A DNA stretch of 64,000 nucleotides from Lewinellaceae bacterium. GTDB lineage: Bacteria; Bacteroidota; Bacteroidia; Chitinophagales; Saprospiraceae. Where the stretch lies: the NCBI GenBank assembly GCA_016719605.1, contig JADJYW010000006.1:62001-126000 (forward strand), read 5' to 3'. Under the pieces are notes generated by a model. That model worked only from the letters and a program-made list of their open reading frames with translations, had not been told where the DNA came from and did not search any database. Position 1 is the first letter of the stretch. Each line of letters opens with the position of its first letter. Below, piece after piece: positions 37,435 to 45,860 of this stretch. Position numbers and translations under genes: made by a program.

Positions 37435-38877
37435 TTATTTCCGGGCGTTCAGCGCGTCAAGCTGCTTTTGCTGGGCAATCAGCAGCAGGGTCAGTTCCTC
37501 AATCTTTTGCAGCAGCACGCGGTTCATTTCACCCAGTTCGATGCCGCCGTTTTGGCTGACTTCCGCAGCGGAGGGCACACCCGGCAGGTGTTTGTTTTTG
37601 GAAATAAACTGCTCCCACTCGGTCAGGTTCGGCAGGGCGTAGTCCGCCTCAAAAACATAGTCGGGCCAGTTGGTCTGCAAAGCCACTTTCACCTCCGTAG
37701 CCACGATGCTGCCGTTGACGTACATGGCGTGCGTGCCGGGTGTGCTCGCGGGATTGCCGACGATGACGCGGCCGTTTACCCGTGCATCGGCGCCGACGGT
37801 AGCCGAGGCGTTCACGGCCAGGTTTGCGCCGACGTTGGCGTTGCCGGCTACAGTGAGCACATTGCCGACGGTGGCGTTGTTGGCTACGGACAAGTTACTC
37901 CCGAGCGTGGTGTTGCCGTTCACGTCCAGCGTAGTACTCAGGGAAGCGTTGCCGCCCACGTTGAGCGCGCCGCCCACAGTCCCGTTGCCGCCTACGCTGA
38001 GGTTGTTCGTCACGGTGGCCGATCCGCCGAGGCGGGTGTTGCCGTTCACGTCGAGCAGCGCCGTGGGGGTGGTGGTGCCGATGCCGACATTGGTGCCGTT
38101 GTCGAACAACTGGCTGTCACCTAAAGAATTCGGGGTGAGAAACTTGGCGATACGGTTGGGCGTGCCGTTGATGTCCTCGCCGGTGAGCAGTTTGGTCCAG
38201 TTGGCGCCCGTCCAGTCGGCGGCATTGCCGTCCTTGCGGCGGTTCCAGATGCCGTCGTCTCCGAAAAACAACTGGTGATCGAGGCTGGTACCGCCCGGCG
38301 CCAGGGAAAGCAGGCCGCCTTGTGCGTTCAGGCTGGGCGGCAGCGCGATGCCGCCGGTGAGTACCGAGCGATTTTTGCGCTCGAAGTAGGCTTCGTCAAA
38401 ATAGGTGTTCGGCGCATCATTGGTGTTGGAGTTGTTGTCAAAATGGATGCGGCCAAAAAAATCGCCGGAGGTGTGGGTGTTGCCAACGACGTGCAGGTGG
38501 TAGTCCGGATTGTCCGTCCCGATGCCCACGAGGCCGGTTTCCTTGATGATCATCCGGTTTTGCAGTCCGGCAAAGCCATTGTTGGTTTGAAAAATCATGT
38601 TGGCGGCCAGGAAGCCGGGGGCGACGGGATTGGTGATGTACGACTGGATGGTAGCACCCGGGCGGATATCGCCGTAATCGGCCAGGCCACGCCAGATGAG
38701 GGAACCGAGCAAATCGCCCTGCACCACCGGCAATGCGGAGAGCGTGGGGCTGCTGTTGTAGCGGTACATGACTAATTCGGGTTTGGTGCCGGCGCCCTGG
38801 GCAAAAGCATTTTGGTTAACGGCAAAGCTCAAGCACAAGGCGAGCATCAGGAGAAAAGGGAGATTGTACTTTTTCAT
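37435..38877 (-). CDS. Tail-fibre-like secreted protein with short collagen-like/left-handed repeat region
   Basis: 480 residues from ATG 38877 (MKKYNLPFLLMLALCLSFAVNQNAFAQ, a signal peptide); earlier in-frame starts would precede it. The N-terminal domain contains GLVGIGTDNPDYHLHVVGN, the phrase found in Bacteroidota proteins related to phage tail fibres. The middle (about 265-385) is a run of six-residue-spaced motifs: LSVGGNGTVGGALNVGGNAS, LDVNGNTTLGSNLSVANNAT and similar, which would form a trimeric beta-helix. The C-terminus has the chaperone-like segment TEWEQFISKNKHLPGVPSA and a coiled coil (LLQKIEELTLLLIAQQKQLDAL). Probably a trimeric surface fibre; the binding partner is unknown. No phage genes are nearby. 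Confidence 0.82.
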   Translation of the reverse strand: MKKYNLPFLLMLALCLSFAVNQNAFAQGAGTKPELVMYRYNSSPTLSALPVVQGDLLGSLIWRGLADYGDIRPGATIQSYITNPVAPGFLAANMIFQTNNGFAGLQNRMIIKETGLVGIGTDNPDYHLHVVGNTHTSGDFFGRIHFDNNSNTNDAPNTYFDEAYFERKNRSVLTGGIALPPSLNAQGGLLSLAPGGTSLDHQLFFGDDGIWNRRKDGNAADWTGANWTKLLTGEDINGTPNRIAKFLTPNSLGDSQLFDNGTNVGIGTTTPTALLDVNGNTRLGGSATVTNNLSVGGNGTVGGALNVGGNASLSTTLDVNGNTTLGSNLSVANNATVGNVLTVAGNANVGANLAVNASATVGADARVNGRVIVGNPASTPGTHAMYVNGSIVATEVKVALQTNWPDYVFEADYALPNLTEWEQFISKNKHLPGVPSAAEVSQNGGIELGEMNRVLLQKIEELTLLLIAQQKQLDALNARK

Positions 38878-39058
38878 CGGAAAAAAATTGAGCGAGTGAA
38901 CAGTTTTGAATGATTGACGGGGCAAAGTTTTCGGCACCGGCATCTTTTTCTTTGGAAATGGCTTGGAAACAGTTGGGAAATGTTTTTGAAGTGCGACAAA
39001 ACTTCTCGAACAACCGCCCCCGCCAAGGCATCTGTTCACCTGTCAATGCCCTTGTGTT

Positions 39059-39421
39059 ATGCAAATCACCGAGTTTCCCATTTTCCGAACCCTCCTCAAC
39101 GATGTACACCTCAAAGCCTTTGGAGAACCTCTCGACACCCTGCCGCACGGCAAGGCTCAGGCCCTGAGCTGGTTCATCGAAGAAACCACCGGGCAGGTGC
39201 TGAGCTACAAAACCCTGAGCAATTTTGTCGGCGCGGCGCTCCGGCAGGCGCCGGACCGTGTGAACCCCAACGCCACGACACTGGCTATCCTCGTGCGCTA
39301 TGCGCACGGGCTGGTTTCGGGAAACGACACGGTCGTGTGGTACCAGTACCGGAGCAAACATTTTCGGCAAAGCTGGACGCCCGCCGCAAGCAACGCGACG
39401 CCACAGCAGGTCTGTTTATAA
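39059..39421 (+). CDS. Small protein of unknown function, divergent from tail-fibre-like gene
   Basis: 120 residues, no signal peptide. I do not recognise it. The central part (PHGKAQALSWFIEETTGQVLSYKTLSNFVGAAL) is helical with a helix-turn-helix-like look, followed by NPNATTLAILVRYAHG. It is transcribed away from the tail-fibre-like gene, sharing a 181-bp spacer. It could be a small regulator or simply a cytoplasmic unknown; the codon pattern is consistent with a real gene. The last 25 residues (RSKHFRQSWTPAAS...) look less protein-like and might follow a frame slip. Confidence 0.5.
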   Translation: MQITEFPIFRTLLNDVHLKAFGEPLDTLPHGKAQALSWFIEETTGQVLSYKTLSNFVGAALRQAPDRVNPNATTLAILVRYAHGLVSGNDTVVWYQYRSKHFRQSWTPAASNATPQQVCL

Positions 39422-39527
39422 AAAGGGTGGCACGCGGGTCATGATTTTCAAATGCACCGTAGAGACGCGGAGTTATTATTTTTAGATAAAAAAATAACCT
39501 GTCAACTTCGCGCATCACGATCGAAAA

Positions 39528-40502
39528 ATGAAAAATCTCGCCTTCCTCCTGTTGCTCTGCTCTTGCACGGCGCCGCCCCAACCCGTGCAGCCCGCATTTT
39601 TCCACTGGCAAAACCGCCTCGATCTCTCCCGGCCGGAAACCGCCCTGCTCAACGACCTTGGCTGCCAAACGCTGTACGTCAAGTTTCTCGACATTGCCAA
39701 AGACCCCGATGGCGCCATCCGGCCGTATTCCCTGCTGGCTGTGGGCGACACCGCCGGACTGGCAGACCGTGTTATCATCCCCTGCGTATTTATCACCAAC
39801 AGCGTTTTTCAAAACATTTCAGCGGAAAAATCAGACTGGCTGGCGCACAAAATCGCAACAGCGTTGGCCGATGCCGGCAAGCAGTTCCCACAGCCGGATT
39901 TTCCCGAAATCCAGTTTGATTGCGACTGGACGGGCACTACCCGCGCAGCGTTTTTTTCTTTTTTAAAAAAAATACGCCCTCTCCTGCCGCCCGAAACGCG
40001 CCTGAGCGCCACGATCCGCCTGCACCAGTACAAATTCCCCGACCGCACCGGCGTGCCGCCCGCCGACCGGGGCCTGCTCATGCTCTACAACACCGGCGAC
40101 ATCCACGACCCCGACGAGCCAAACTCTATTTTCCAGCCCGCTGCCGCCGAAAAGTATCTCCACGGCGCACCGCCCAGATACCCGCTACCTCTTGACGTGG
40201 CCCTGCCTGTTTTTTCCTGGACATTAGTCTACCGCGACGGCGAATTGTGGAAAATCGTGCCCGGCGAAAACTCAAAACCCAAAACTCAAAACTCAAAACT
40301 GCAATACCTTCGCCCGGACGACCTGGTTCGGGTGGAAACGGTGGACACGGCCCTGCTGCGGCAAGCAGCGGTGCTGGCCTCCGAAATCCGACTGGCCCGC
40401 GACGCCCGTGTGGCGTTTTTTCATCTGGACACCTCCACGGTGCGGCGCTACCCGGTCGGTTTTTTAAAATCGTTATGCAAAACAATCAACGACAGCAGGT
40501 AA
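39528..40502 (+). CDS. Putative lipoprotein, possible TIM-barrel (DUF3142-like)
   Basis: 324 residues with a lipoprotein signal (MKNLAFLLLLCSC). Segments LGCQTLYVKFLDI, IPCVFITNSVFQ, IQFDCDWTGTTRAAFFSFL and LSATIRLHQYKFPDRTGVPPADRGLLMLYN follow the strand-helix rhythm of a TIM barrel; they recall DUF3142 and glycosidase-like proteins, but I cannot confirm the family. At residues 246-258 the protein contains NSKPKTQNSKLQ, encoded by a tandem AAAACTC repeat that looks inserted. The stop overlaps the next start by 28 bp, so the two genes are probably translationally coupled. Confidence 0.7.
   Translation: MKNLAFLLLLCSCTAPPQPVQPAFFHWQNRLDLSRPETALLNDLGCQTLYVKFLDIAKDPDGAIRPYSLLAVGDTAGLADRVIIPCVFITNSVFQNISAEKSDWLAHKIATALADAGKQFPQPDFPEIQFDCDWTGTTRAAFFSFLKKIRPLLPPETRLSATIRLHQYKFPDRTGVPPADRGLLMLYNTGDIHDPDEPNSIFQPAAAEKYLHGAPPRYPLPLDVALPVFSWTLVYRDGELWKIVPGENSKPKTQNSKLQYLRPDDLVRVETVDTALLRQAAVLASEIRLARDARVAFFHLDTSTVRRYPVGFLKSLCKTINDSR
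40267..40300 (+). repeat. In-frame tandem heptamer (AAAACTC, about 4.9 units)
   Basis: Five near-perfect copies of AAAACTC lie within the lipoprotein gene. Loss or gain of one unit (7 bp) would shift the frame, so this is a possible slippage site. Confidence 0.8.
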
Positions 40503-42859
40503 CCCTCCCCTCCCCCGCTTCCGGCGCCGGTCACCGCCCGGCGCTGCACGCGCTTCTGTTTCTCCTCCTGCTCGCTTTCCTGCCCGCCCACCGGGCCACA
40601 CCCGACCAGCCCCCCACGGGTGCATGCGATCCGGGCGCCCGGGCGTTCACGGGATACACCTTCCTGCTGCCCGATATTGTGAACAAAAACGCCGCTTATG
40701 CACCGTTTTTCACGACCTGGGACGACTACTACGAGCGGTTTTATTTCAATGAAGATATCCAAAAGGCCGACAACATCGCGGAGTGGATTGAGCGGTTTTG
40801 CGGGCTGCCTTTGCCCGCAGACGTGGAGTACATCGTGTATCAGGCCGGCATCAACGACCTGCTCGCGCTGCGCGACGTGGCTATTGTGCGCGGTGAAGCA
40901 GCGCAACTGCCCTACCTGTTTGGCGGCAACTCCTTCGCCGAGGTGTTGGCCTACAATGGCTGCGTGGAGGCCGTTGATTACCTGGTTTTTGCCAAACAAT
41001 GCGAGCCGCATGTGGTGACCTACGGCGACGGCTGGGTACGCGCCGAGCGCGACAAGGAGGCCATGCTGGGCCTGATTGAAGAGGGCAGGGCGCGGTTTAT
41101 GCAAACAAAATCGCATTTTTTCCGGCAACGCTATGCCTACCAGATAGTACGGCTGGCGCACTATGCGGGTCGGTGGCAGCAGGCCGTGGACCTGTACAAC
41201 GACCTCTTGCCCAAGTACGACCGCCCCAAACCCAGCATCGTTTATTACTGGACGCTGGGCCACCTCGCGGGCGCTTTGCAGCAGCTGGGCCAAACCGCCG
41301 AAGCAGCCTACCGCTATTCCATTATTTTCCGAAACTGCAAATCCAAACGCGTGCAGGCGTTCCGCAGTTTTCGCCTCGGCAGTACGAGCGAGTGGGAACA
41401 CGCCCTGCGCCTGTGCCAAAACAACCGCGAACGCGCTACGCTGTATCTCCTGCGCGCAGGCAGTGCCCGCACCTACCCGGTGGAAGACCTGGAAATGATC
41501 TACCGCTTCGACCCCGAAAGCCCGCACCTGGAACTGGTGCTGGTGGGCGCCGTGCAACAATTGGAGCGCGTGTTCCTGCGCACGCCCGTCACTGAGCGGA
41601 AGTACGGCTCCACGCGCCGCATGGAACAGCGCGATGCGGCGGCCCGGCGGTTGCTCGCCCTCCAACGGTTTGTGCGCCAGGTAGCCAAAGCAGGCAAAAC
41701 GCCCAATCCCCGGCTTTGGCAAGCCATGACCGGCTACCTCGAATTGCTGGCCGGCGACCGCTACGCAGCGCAAAAATCGTTTGACCGCGTGCGGGATGTT
41801 TTGAACAAAAAAAAGGACTACGACAAGGAGCTGCTGCGGCAAATAGATGTGTGGGAACTCCTGCGCGAGATTCTCGATCTCAACGGGTCTTCGGCTACAG
41901 CCGACCAGGCGCAGTTTCGGATTCGGAGTTATGCCACGTTCAAGATCGTGCCTGGTTTTGAACCGTTTTTGCAGGATTTTCTTTCGGCCCGCTACGCAGA
42001 GAGTGCGCACCCCGGCAAGGCTATTTTGGCCGCTTACGCGCCGGAAGCCATCATGTACAATCCGCGCCCCGATGTGCTGGACGACCTGCTGACCGTGGCG
42101 CGCTCCGACAATCCGACCATTCTGGAGCGCGCTATGCAGATAGACACCAACCCCAACCAGATTATTGCCCGACTGCTGGAGATCAAGGGGGCCTATCTGT
42201 TCAGCGTGGGCCAGCCCGAGGCGGCGCTGTCGGTATTGCGGCAGATACCTGCTGCCGAGGAACTTCGAATGCCCCGGTTTAGCCCGTTCAAGGAGGTTTT
42301 TGATGAAAAAATCCACCGCCCGATCACCGACACGCTGCTGCTGACCCGCCGGCAGATTCTGGAAAAACTTTTGGACTACGAATTCAAGGCCAAGGCGGCG
42401 GTGGCCATGCAGGAAGCCGTTGGCTCGTGGTATTACTACCTCGTTGGGCTGGGTTACTACAACATGTCGTACTTCGGCTACGAATGGCATGCTATGGATT
42501 TTTACCGCAGCGGGCAGAACTGGAACCGTTTGGCGCAGGGGCCTGTGTTTCCGCTGCGCAACTCCCCGCACGGCAACCGCGAAAATACCGACGTGAGCCT
42601 CGCCCTCAGTTTTTTTGAAAAAGCCCTTGCAGAGGCCCGCAACCCGGAATTGGCAGCCCGCGCGGCATTTATGGCGGCCCGCTGCCAACAGAAACAGTGG
42701 TTTTGTCACCCCGACTGCCGGTACAAGCCGGGCAGTCCGTTTGTACCCATGCTGCCGGAAAACTACCGAGGCAACTACGACCGGTTGGCACGGTACAAAA
42801 GCACGGCGTTTTACCAGCAGATTGTGCAGGAATGCAAGTGGCTGCCGTACTACCAGTAG
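40475..42859 (+). CDS. Secreted helical-repeat (TPR-like) protein of unknown function
   Basis: 794 residues from ATG 40475 (MQNNQRQQ). I chose this start because it precedes a hydrophobic segment (LHALLFLLLLAFLPAH) that can serve as signal peptide; the in-frame ATG at 40247 lies inside the upstream gene. The mature protein is almost all alpha-helical with TPR-like pairs, for example RWQQAVDLYNDLLPKY, IVYYWTLGHLAGALQQLGQT and AAYRYSIIFRNCKSK, then LEMIYRFDPESPHLELVLV. Near the end is WYYYLVGLGYYNMSYFGYEW. Function unknown; the coupling to the preceding lipoprotein suggests an envelope complex. The stop TAG overlaps the first bases of a repeat element. Confidence 0.78.
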   Translation: MQNNQRQQVTLPSPASGAGHRPALHALLFLLLLAFLPAHRATPDQPPTGACDPGARAFTGYTFLLPDIVNKNAAYAPFFTTWDDYYERFYFNEDIQKADNIAEWIERFCGLPLPADVEYIVYQAGINDLLALRDVAIVRGEAAQLPYLFGGNSFAEVLAYNGCVEAVDYLVFAKQCEPHVVTYGDGWVRAERDKEAMLGLIEEGRARFMQTKSHFFRQRYAYQIVRLAHYAGRWQQAVDLYNDLLPKYDRPKPSIVYYWTLGHLAGALQQLGQTAEAAYRYSIIFRNCKSKRVQAFRSFRLGSTSEWEHALRLCQNNRERATLYLLRAGSARTYPVEDLEMIYRFDPESPHLELVLVGAVQQLERVFLRTPVTERKYGSTRRMEQRDAAARRLLALQRFVRQVAKAGKTPNPRLWQAMTGYLELLAGDRYAAQKSFDRVRDVLNKKKDYDKELLRQIDVWELLREILDLNGSSATADQAQFRIRSYATFKIVPGFEPFLQDFLSARYAESAHPGKAILAAYAPEAIMYNPRPDVLDDLLTVARSDNPTILERAMQIDTNPNQIIARLLEIKGAYLFSVGQPEAALSVLRQIPAAEELRMPRFSPFKEVFDEKIHRPITDTLLLTRRQILEKLLDYEFKAKAAVAMQEAVGSWYYYLVGLGYYNMSYFGYEWHAMDFYRSGQNWNRLAQGPVFPLRNSPHGNRENTDVSLALSFFEKALAEARNPELAARAAFMAARCQQKQWFCHPDCRYKPGSPFVPMLPENYRGNYDRLARYKSTAFYQQIVQECKWLPYYQ

Positions 42860-43038
42860 CGGCTGTTCCATAAGTCCGTACCGTATTGCGCAGTTGACAG
42901 GCAAATTCATTTTTTGACAGGATAAAAAGGATTTACAGGATTTTGGCGGCGGTACCGCCTCATTTTATCCTGTAAATCCTTTTTATCCTGTCAAAAAAAA
43001 TCAATTCCCGTCAAAGCCATGCTTTTGAGACAGCCGCT
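42858..43038 (+). repeat. Terminal-inverted-repeat element, copy 5 (181 bp), variant ends
   Basis: Same family as copies 1-4, but both ends changed in a complementary way: AGCGGCTGT at the left and ACAGCCGCT at the right instead of AGAGGCTGT and ACAGCCTCT. It begins within the stop codon of the preceding gene and lies between convergent genes. Confidence 0.88.
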
Positions 43039-43046
43039 ACCGGGCA

Positions 43047-43082
43047 CAAAAAACCCTCCCCTGCGCATTCGCAAAGGAGGGT
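43047..43082 (-). terminator. Rho-independent terminator of ndk
   Basis: On the minus strand CCCTCC...GGAGGG forms a stem with a loop of about 16 nt, followed by a run of six T. It lies 31 bp 3' of the ndk stop. Confidence 0.75.
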
Positions 43083-43112
43083 AGTATCAAAACACGCTTC
43101 AATTTACCAAAT

Positions 43113-43529
43113 TTAGAACATCTCCGTGCCGCTAAAGTGGAATGCGCCTTCGATGGCGGCATTCTCGTCGCTATCCGAGCCGTGTACGGCATTTTCGCCG
43201 ACGCTCGTTGCGTACTTTTTGCGGATGGTGCCTTCTTCGGCGTTGGCCGGGTTGGTGGCGCCGATGAGTTTGCGGAAATCGTCCACAGCATTGTCTTTTT
43301 CGAGGATGGCAGCCACGATGGGGCCGCTGCTCATGAATTCGCAAAGTTCGCCGTAGAACGGACGTTCTTTGTGCACTTCATAAAACTGCCCGGCACGCTC
43401 CATGCTCATCTGGGTGAGTTTCATTGCCACGATGCGGAAGCCCGCCGCGTTGATCATCTGGAGGATGTTGCCGATATTTCCCGCACGCACTGCGTCGGGT
43501 TTAATCATCGTAAAGGTTCTATTGCTCAT
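43113..43529 (-). CDS. ndk: Nucleoside diphosphate kinase
   Basis: Transfers the terminal phosphate between nucleoside tri- and diphosphates through a phosphohistidine. 138 residues from ATG 43529 (MSNRTFTMIKPDAVRAG). The active-site His116 is in NAVHGSDSDENA and the Kpn-loop region SGPIVAAILEKDNAV is complete. Length and sequence are normal. The upstream in-frame ATG at 43562 lies at the promoter box. TACCTTTG is located 31 bp before the start; a terminator follows the gene. Single-gene transcript, divergent from the DHH phosphoesterase. Confidence 0.97.
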   Translation of the reverse strand: MSNRTFTMIKPDAVRAGNIGNILQMINAAGFRIVAMKLTQMSMERAGQFYEVHKERPFYGELCEFMSSGPIVAAILEKDNAVDDFRKLIGATNPANAEEGTIRKKYATSVGENAVHGSDSDENAAIEGAFHFSGTEMF

Positions 43530-43559
43530 AAAATTTTTGTGTGTTGAAATAAGTGCGGG

Positions 43560-43567
43560 CAAAGGTA
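43560..43567 (-). promoter_or_regulatory. -7 box TACCTTTG for ndk
   Basis: Exact TAnnTTTG on the minus strand, 31 bp before the ndk start. Confidence 0.6.
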
Positions 43568-43654
43568 GAGCGAGATTTTATTTTCCGTATCCGCGAAAAG
43601 CGGCTTTGTGAAAAAATAAAATCCTGTCAACCACCGAAACACGGCGCGGCGGCG

Positions 43655-43662
43655 TACTTTTG
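43655..43662 (+). promoter_or_regulatory. -7 box TACTTTTG for DHH phosphoesterase
   Basis: Exact TAnnTTTG, 22 bp before the ATG at 43685; a TGTCAA about 25 bp upstream could serve as -33 region. Confidence 0.55.
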
Positions 43663-43684
43663 CAGCCATTTTTTCGCACCTGTC

Positions 43685-44702
43685 ATGGAAATTCCATCCG
43701 ATCTCAAACAAATCCTGCACTACCCGCAGAACGTAGCTATTTTTTCGCACCGCAACCCCGATGGTGATGCTATCGGTAGTTCGCTGGCTATGCGGCACTA
43801 TTTGGAGCAGTACGGCCATACCGTACATGTGTTTTTTCCCTCCGAGTACCCTGCCGAGTTTGAGTTCCTGCCGCTGGCTGAAGAAATCCTGATCTGGGAC
43901 ATCCACACGGAGGAAAGCAAACAGGTGTTGAACAAAAAAAATGTGTTTATTTTTCTGGATTTCAATGCGATAAGCCGAATTGACAAGTTGGGCGAGTACA
44001 TCAAAAACCTGCCTGGTACGCGTATCCTGATTGACCACCACCTGTATCCGGAGCCGATGGCCGATTTTATGTTTTCGGAACCTTCAGCCAGCAGCACCTG
44101 CGAGATGGTCTATCGGTTCATCACCGGAATGGGCGACGGACAAAAGATCAATCCCACGGTTGGGCGGTGCCTTTATGCCGGCATCGTCACCGACACCGGC
44201 TCCTTTCGGCACGCCACCAACAGCACCATTTTTCGGATTGTGGCCGACCTGATTGACCGTGGTATGGACGACACCGACGTGCAGGACAAAATTTTCAACT
44301 CCCAGAAGGAAAAAAATCTGCGCCTGCTCGGCCACTGCTTAGCCAACCGCATGGAGTACCTGCCCGAATACCGGACGGCCTTCATCTGGCTCAGCCGGAA
44401 GGACTACGAAGATTTCGAAATTCAGCGTGGCGACACCGAGGGTATCGTCAATTATTTGCTGGCCATCCGCGATGTGCGGCTGGCTGCTTTTATACACAAC
44501 CAACCGACCATTGTCAAGCTCAGTCTGCGCTCCAAAGGCGATCTGGATGTACAGGAAATCTGCCGCACCCATTTTAGCGGCGGCGGGCACAAAAAATGCC
44601 TCCGGCGCCTACTCGCACGACAGCCTCAAGGCCACCATTCAGAAGTTCAAAGATATTCTGCCCCTTTACAAAGAAGCCTTGCTGAAAAAGGGTAGAGGTT
44701 AG
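43685..44702 (+). CDS. DHH/DHHA1 phosphoesterase (NrnA-like nanoRNase/pAp phosphatase), one frameshift
   Basis: A cytoplasmic manganese-dependent phosphoesterase, probably degrading short RNA oligomers and/or pAp. Start ATG 43685 (MEIPSDLKQIL). DHH-domain motifs: FSHRNPDGDAIGSS, the DFNAISRID segment, LIDHH (residues 117-121) and YAGIVTDTGSFRH. The C-terminal DHHA1 domain has FSGGGH. The frame as given slips at the A run 44591-44596 (six A; five are needed); repaired, it reads FSGGGHKNASGAYSHDSL and ends ...EALLKKGRG at the TAG at 44700-44702. The unrepaired tail is arginine-rich and not conserved. The last codons and the stop lie in an octamer repeat. Confidence 0.9.
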
Positions 44703-44802
44703 AAGGTTAGAAGGTTGGAGGGCTGATCTAACCAGAAACTTTCCAACCTTCTAAGCTTCTAACCTTCTAACCTTCTAACCTTCCAACCAGAAACCTTCCA
44801 AC
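44696..44802. repeat. Inverted octamer-repeat array upstream of FKBP gene
   Basis: Units of TTAGAAGG (44696-44722) face units of CCTTCTAA (44742-44802), so the tract can form a large stem. It starts inside the last codons of the DHH gene and ends 35 bp before the FKBP start. Confidence 0.85.
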
Positions 44803-44836
44803 CAGTTAACATCCATCATTTCACATCACCATTCTT

Positions 44837-45685
44837 ATGCGCAATTTTCTCTTCATCGCCTTGGCAGCAGTGGTAGCGCTGTTCACGGCATGCCAGTCTG
44901 AAGGCATCCAGACCGAACACGGTTTTCGGTTTATCAACCACACCAACAAGGGCGGCCAAAAACCGCAGCCCGGCGAGTCCGTCCTGGTACAGAGTTATGT
45001 CTGGATCGGCGACTCCCTGTTATCCAGCTCGCAGAAAAACTTCGGTGGCCCTCGGGAGTACAACCTGTTTCTGAAAGACGATTTGCCCAAGCGCGTGCCC
45101 GCTCTGTACGATGCGGTATTGCTCATGGGCGAAGGCGACAGTGCCACGATCTTCGAGACGATTGACACCTTCCTCCAGAAGTTCGTCCCGCCGGGTATCA
45201 AGGATGCCAAAGAGGTACGCCACGAACTGGTGCTGGTAGACGTCATTACCAAGGAAGAAAAGGAAAAGGTTCAGGCCGAGGCCGAGGCCAAGTACCTCGC
45301 CGTGCAAAACAAAACCCAGGAAGCCGTGACCAGCTATGCTGCCGGCAAACTTGCCGGTGTTACGACCACGGGTTCCGGCCTGAAGATCGTCATCGAAGAC
45401 AAAGGTACCGGCCCGGCTATCACACCCGGCGAGCAGGTCAAGGTGCACTACTACGGCTGCCTGACCAACGGCACGATGTTCGACAACTCCTACCAGCGCG
45501 GCGAGGCGTATCCTTTCCCTGCCGGTGTCGGCCAGATGATCCCGGGCTTCGATGAGGGCGTTATGATGCTCAATCGCGGCGGCAAAGCGCTTCTGTTTAT
45601 CCCCGCCAAACTCGGCTACGGCGACCAGCCCGCCGGACAAATTCCGCCCAACTCGGAACTGGTGTTCTACATCGAGGTTATGTAA
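44837..45685 (+). CDS. FKBP-type peptidyl-prolyl isomerase, lipoprotein
   Basis: 282 residues. The N-terminus is a lipoprotein signal (MRNFLFIALAAVVALFTAC, Cys19), so the protein is envelope-bound. A first FKBP-like domain without clear active-site residues (about 25-150) and a charged helix (KEEKEKVQAEAEAKYLAVQ) precede a canonical FKBP domain (about 178-282): VKVHYYGCLTNGTMFDNSYQ, MIPGFDEGVMML, GYGDQPAGQIPPNSELVFYIEV. It catalyses proline cis-trans isomerisation and probably assists folding of exported proteins. Both sides carry octamer-repeat stems, and prfB follows. Confidence 0.93.
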   Translation: MRNFLFIALAAVVALFTACQSEGIQTEHGFRFINHTNKGGQKPQPGESVLVQSYVWIGDSLLSSSQKNFGGPREYNLFLKDDLPKRVPALYDAVLLMGEGDSATIFETIDTFLQKFVPPGIKDAKEVRHELVLVDVITKEEKEKVQAEAEAKYLAVQNKTQEAVTSYAAGKLAGVTTTGSGLKIVIEDKGTGPAITPGEQVKVHYYGCLTNGTMFDNSYQRGEAYPFPAGVGQMIPGFDEGVMMLNRGGKALLFIPAKLGYGDQPAGQIPPNSELVFYIEVM

Positions 45686-45687
45686 AA

Positions 45688-45831
45688 AAGGTTGGAAGGT
45701 TGGAAGGTTAGAAGGTTAGAAGGTTTCTGGTTGGCTCAACCCTCCAACCTTCTAACCCTCTAACCTTCTAACCCTCCAACCTTCTAACCTTCTAACCCTC
45801 TAACCTTCTAACCCTCTAACCTTCCAACCCA
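45688..45831. repeat. Inverted octamer-repeat array downstream of FKBP gene
   Basis: GGTTGGAAGGTTAGAAGG units (45690-45726) face a longer array of CCTTCTAACCCTCTAA-type units (45741-45829). It begins 3 bp after the FKBP stop and ends about 30 bp before prfB. Same unit as 44696-44802. Confidence 0.85.
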
Positions 45832-45860
45832 TTAACCATAAAAATAAAACCGTTTCCAGC

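Noticed and set aside
37435..38877. Prophage remnant suggested by the tail-fibre-like gene
   Set aside because: No other phage genes, integrase or attachment sites nearby, and the protein has a signal peptide typical of Bacteroidota surface fibres.
40448..42910. An 820-residue open frame antisense to the helical-repeat gene
   Set aside because: Same kind of shadow; the plus-strand protein has a signal segment and helical periodicity, and the antisense frame enters the 3' repeat element.
44696..45831. Octamer arrays considered as CRISPR repeats
   Set aside because: Units are 8 bp, contiguous and without spacers; they form inverted arrays and not direct repeats with unique spacers.
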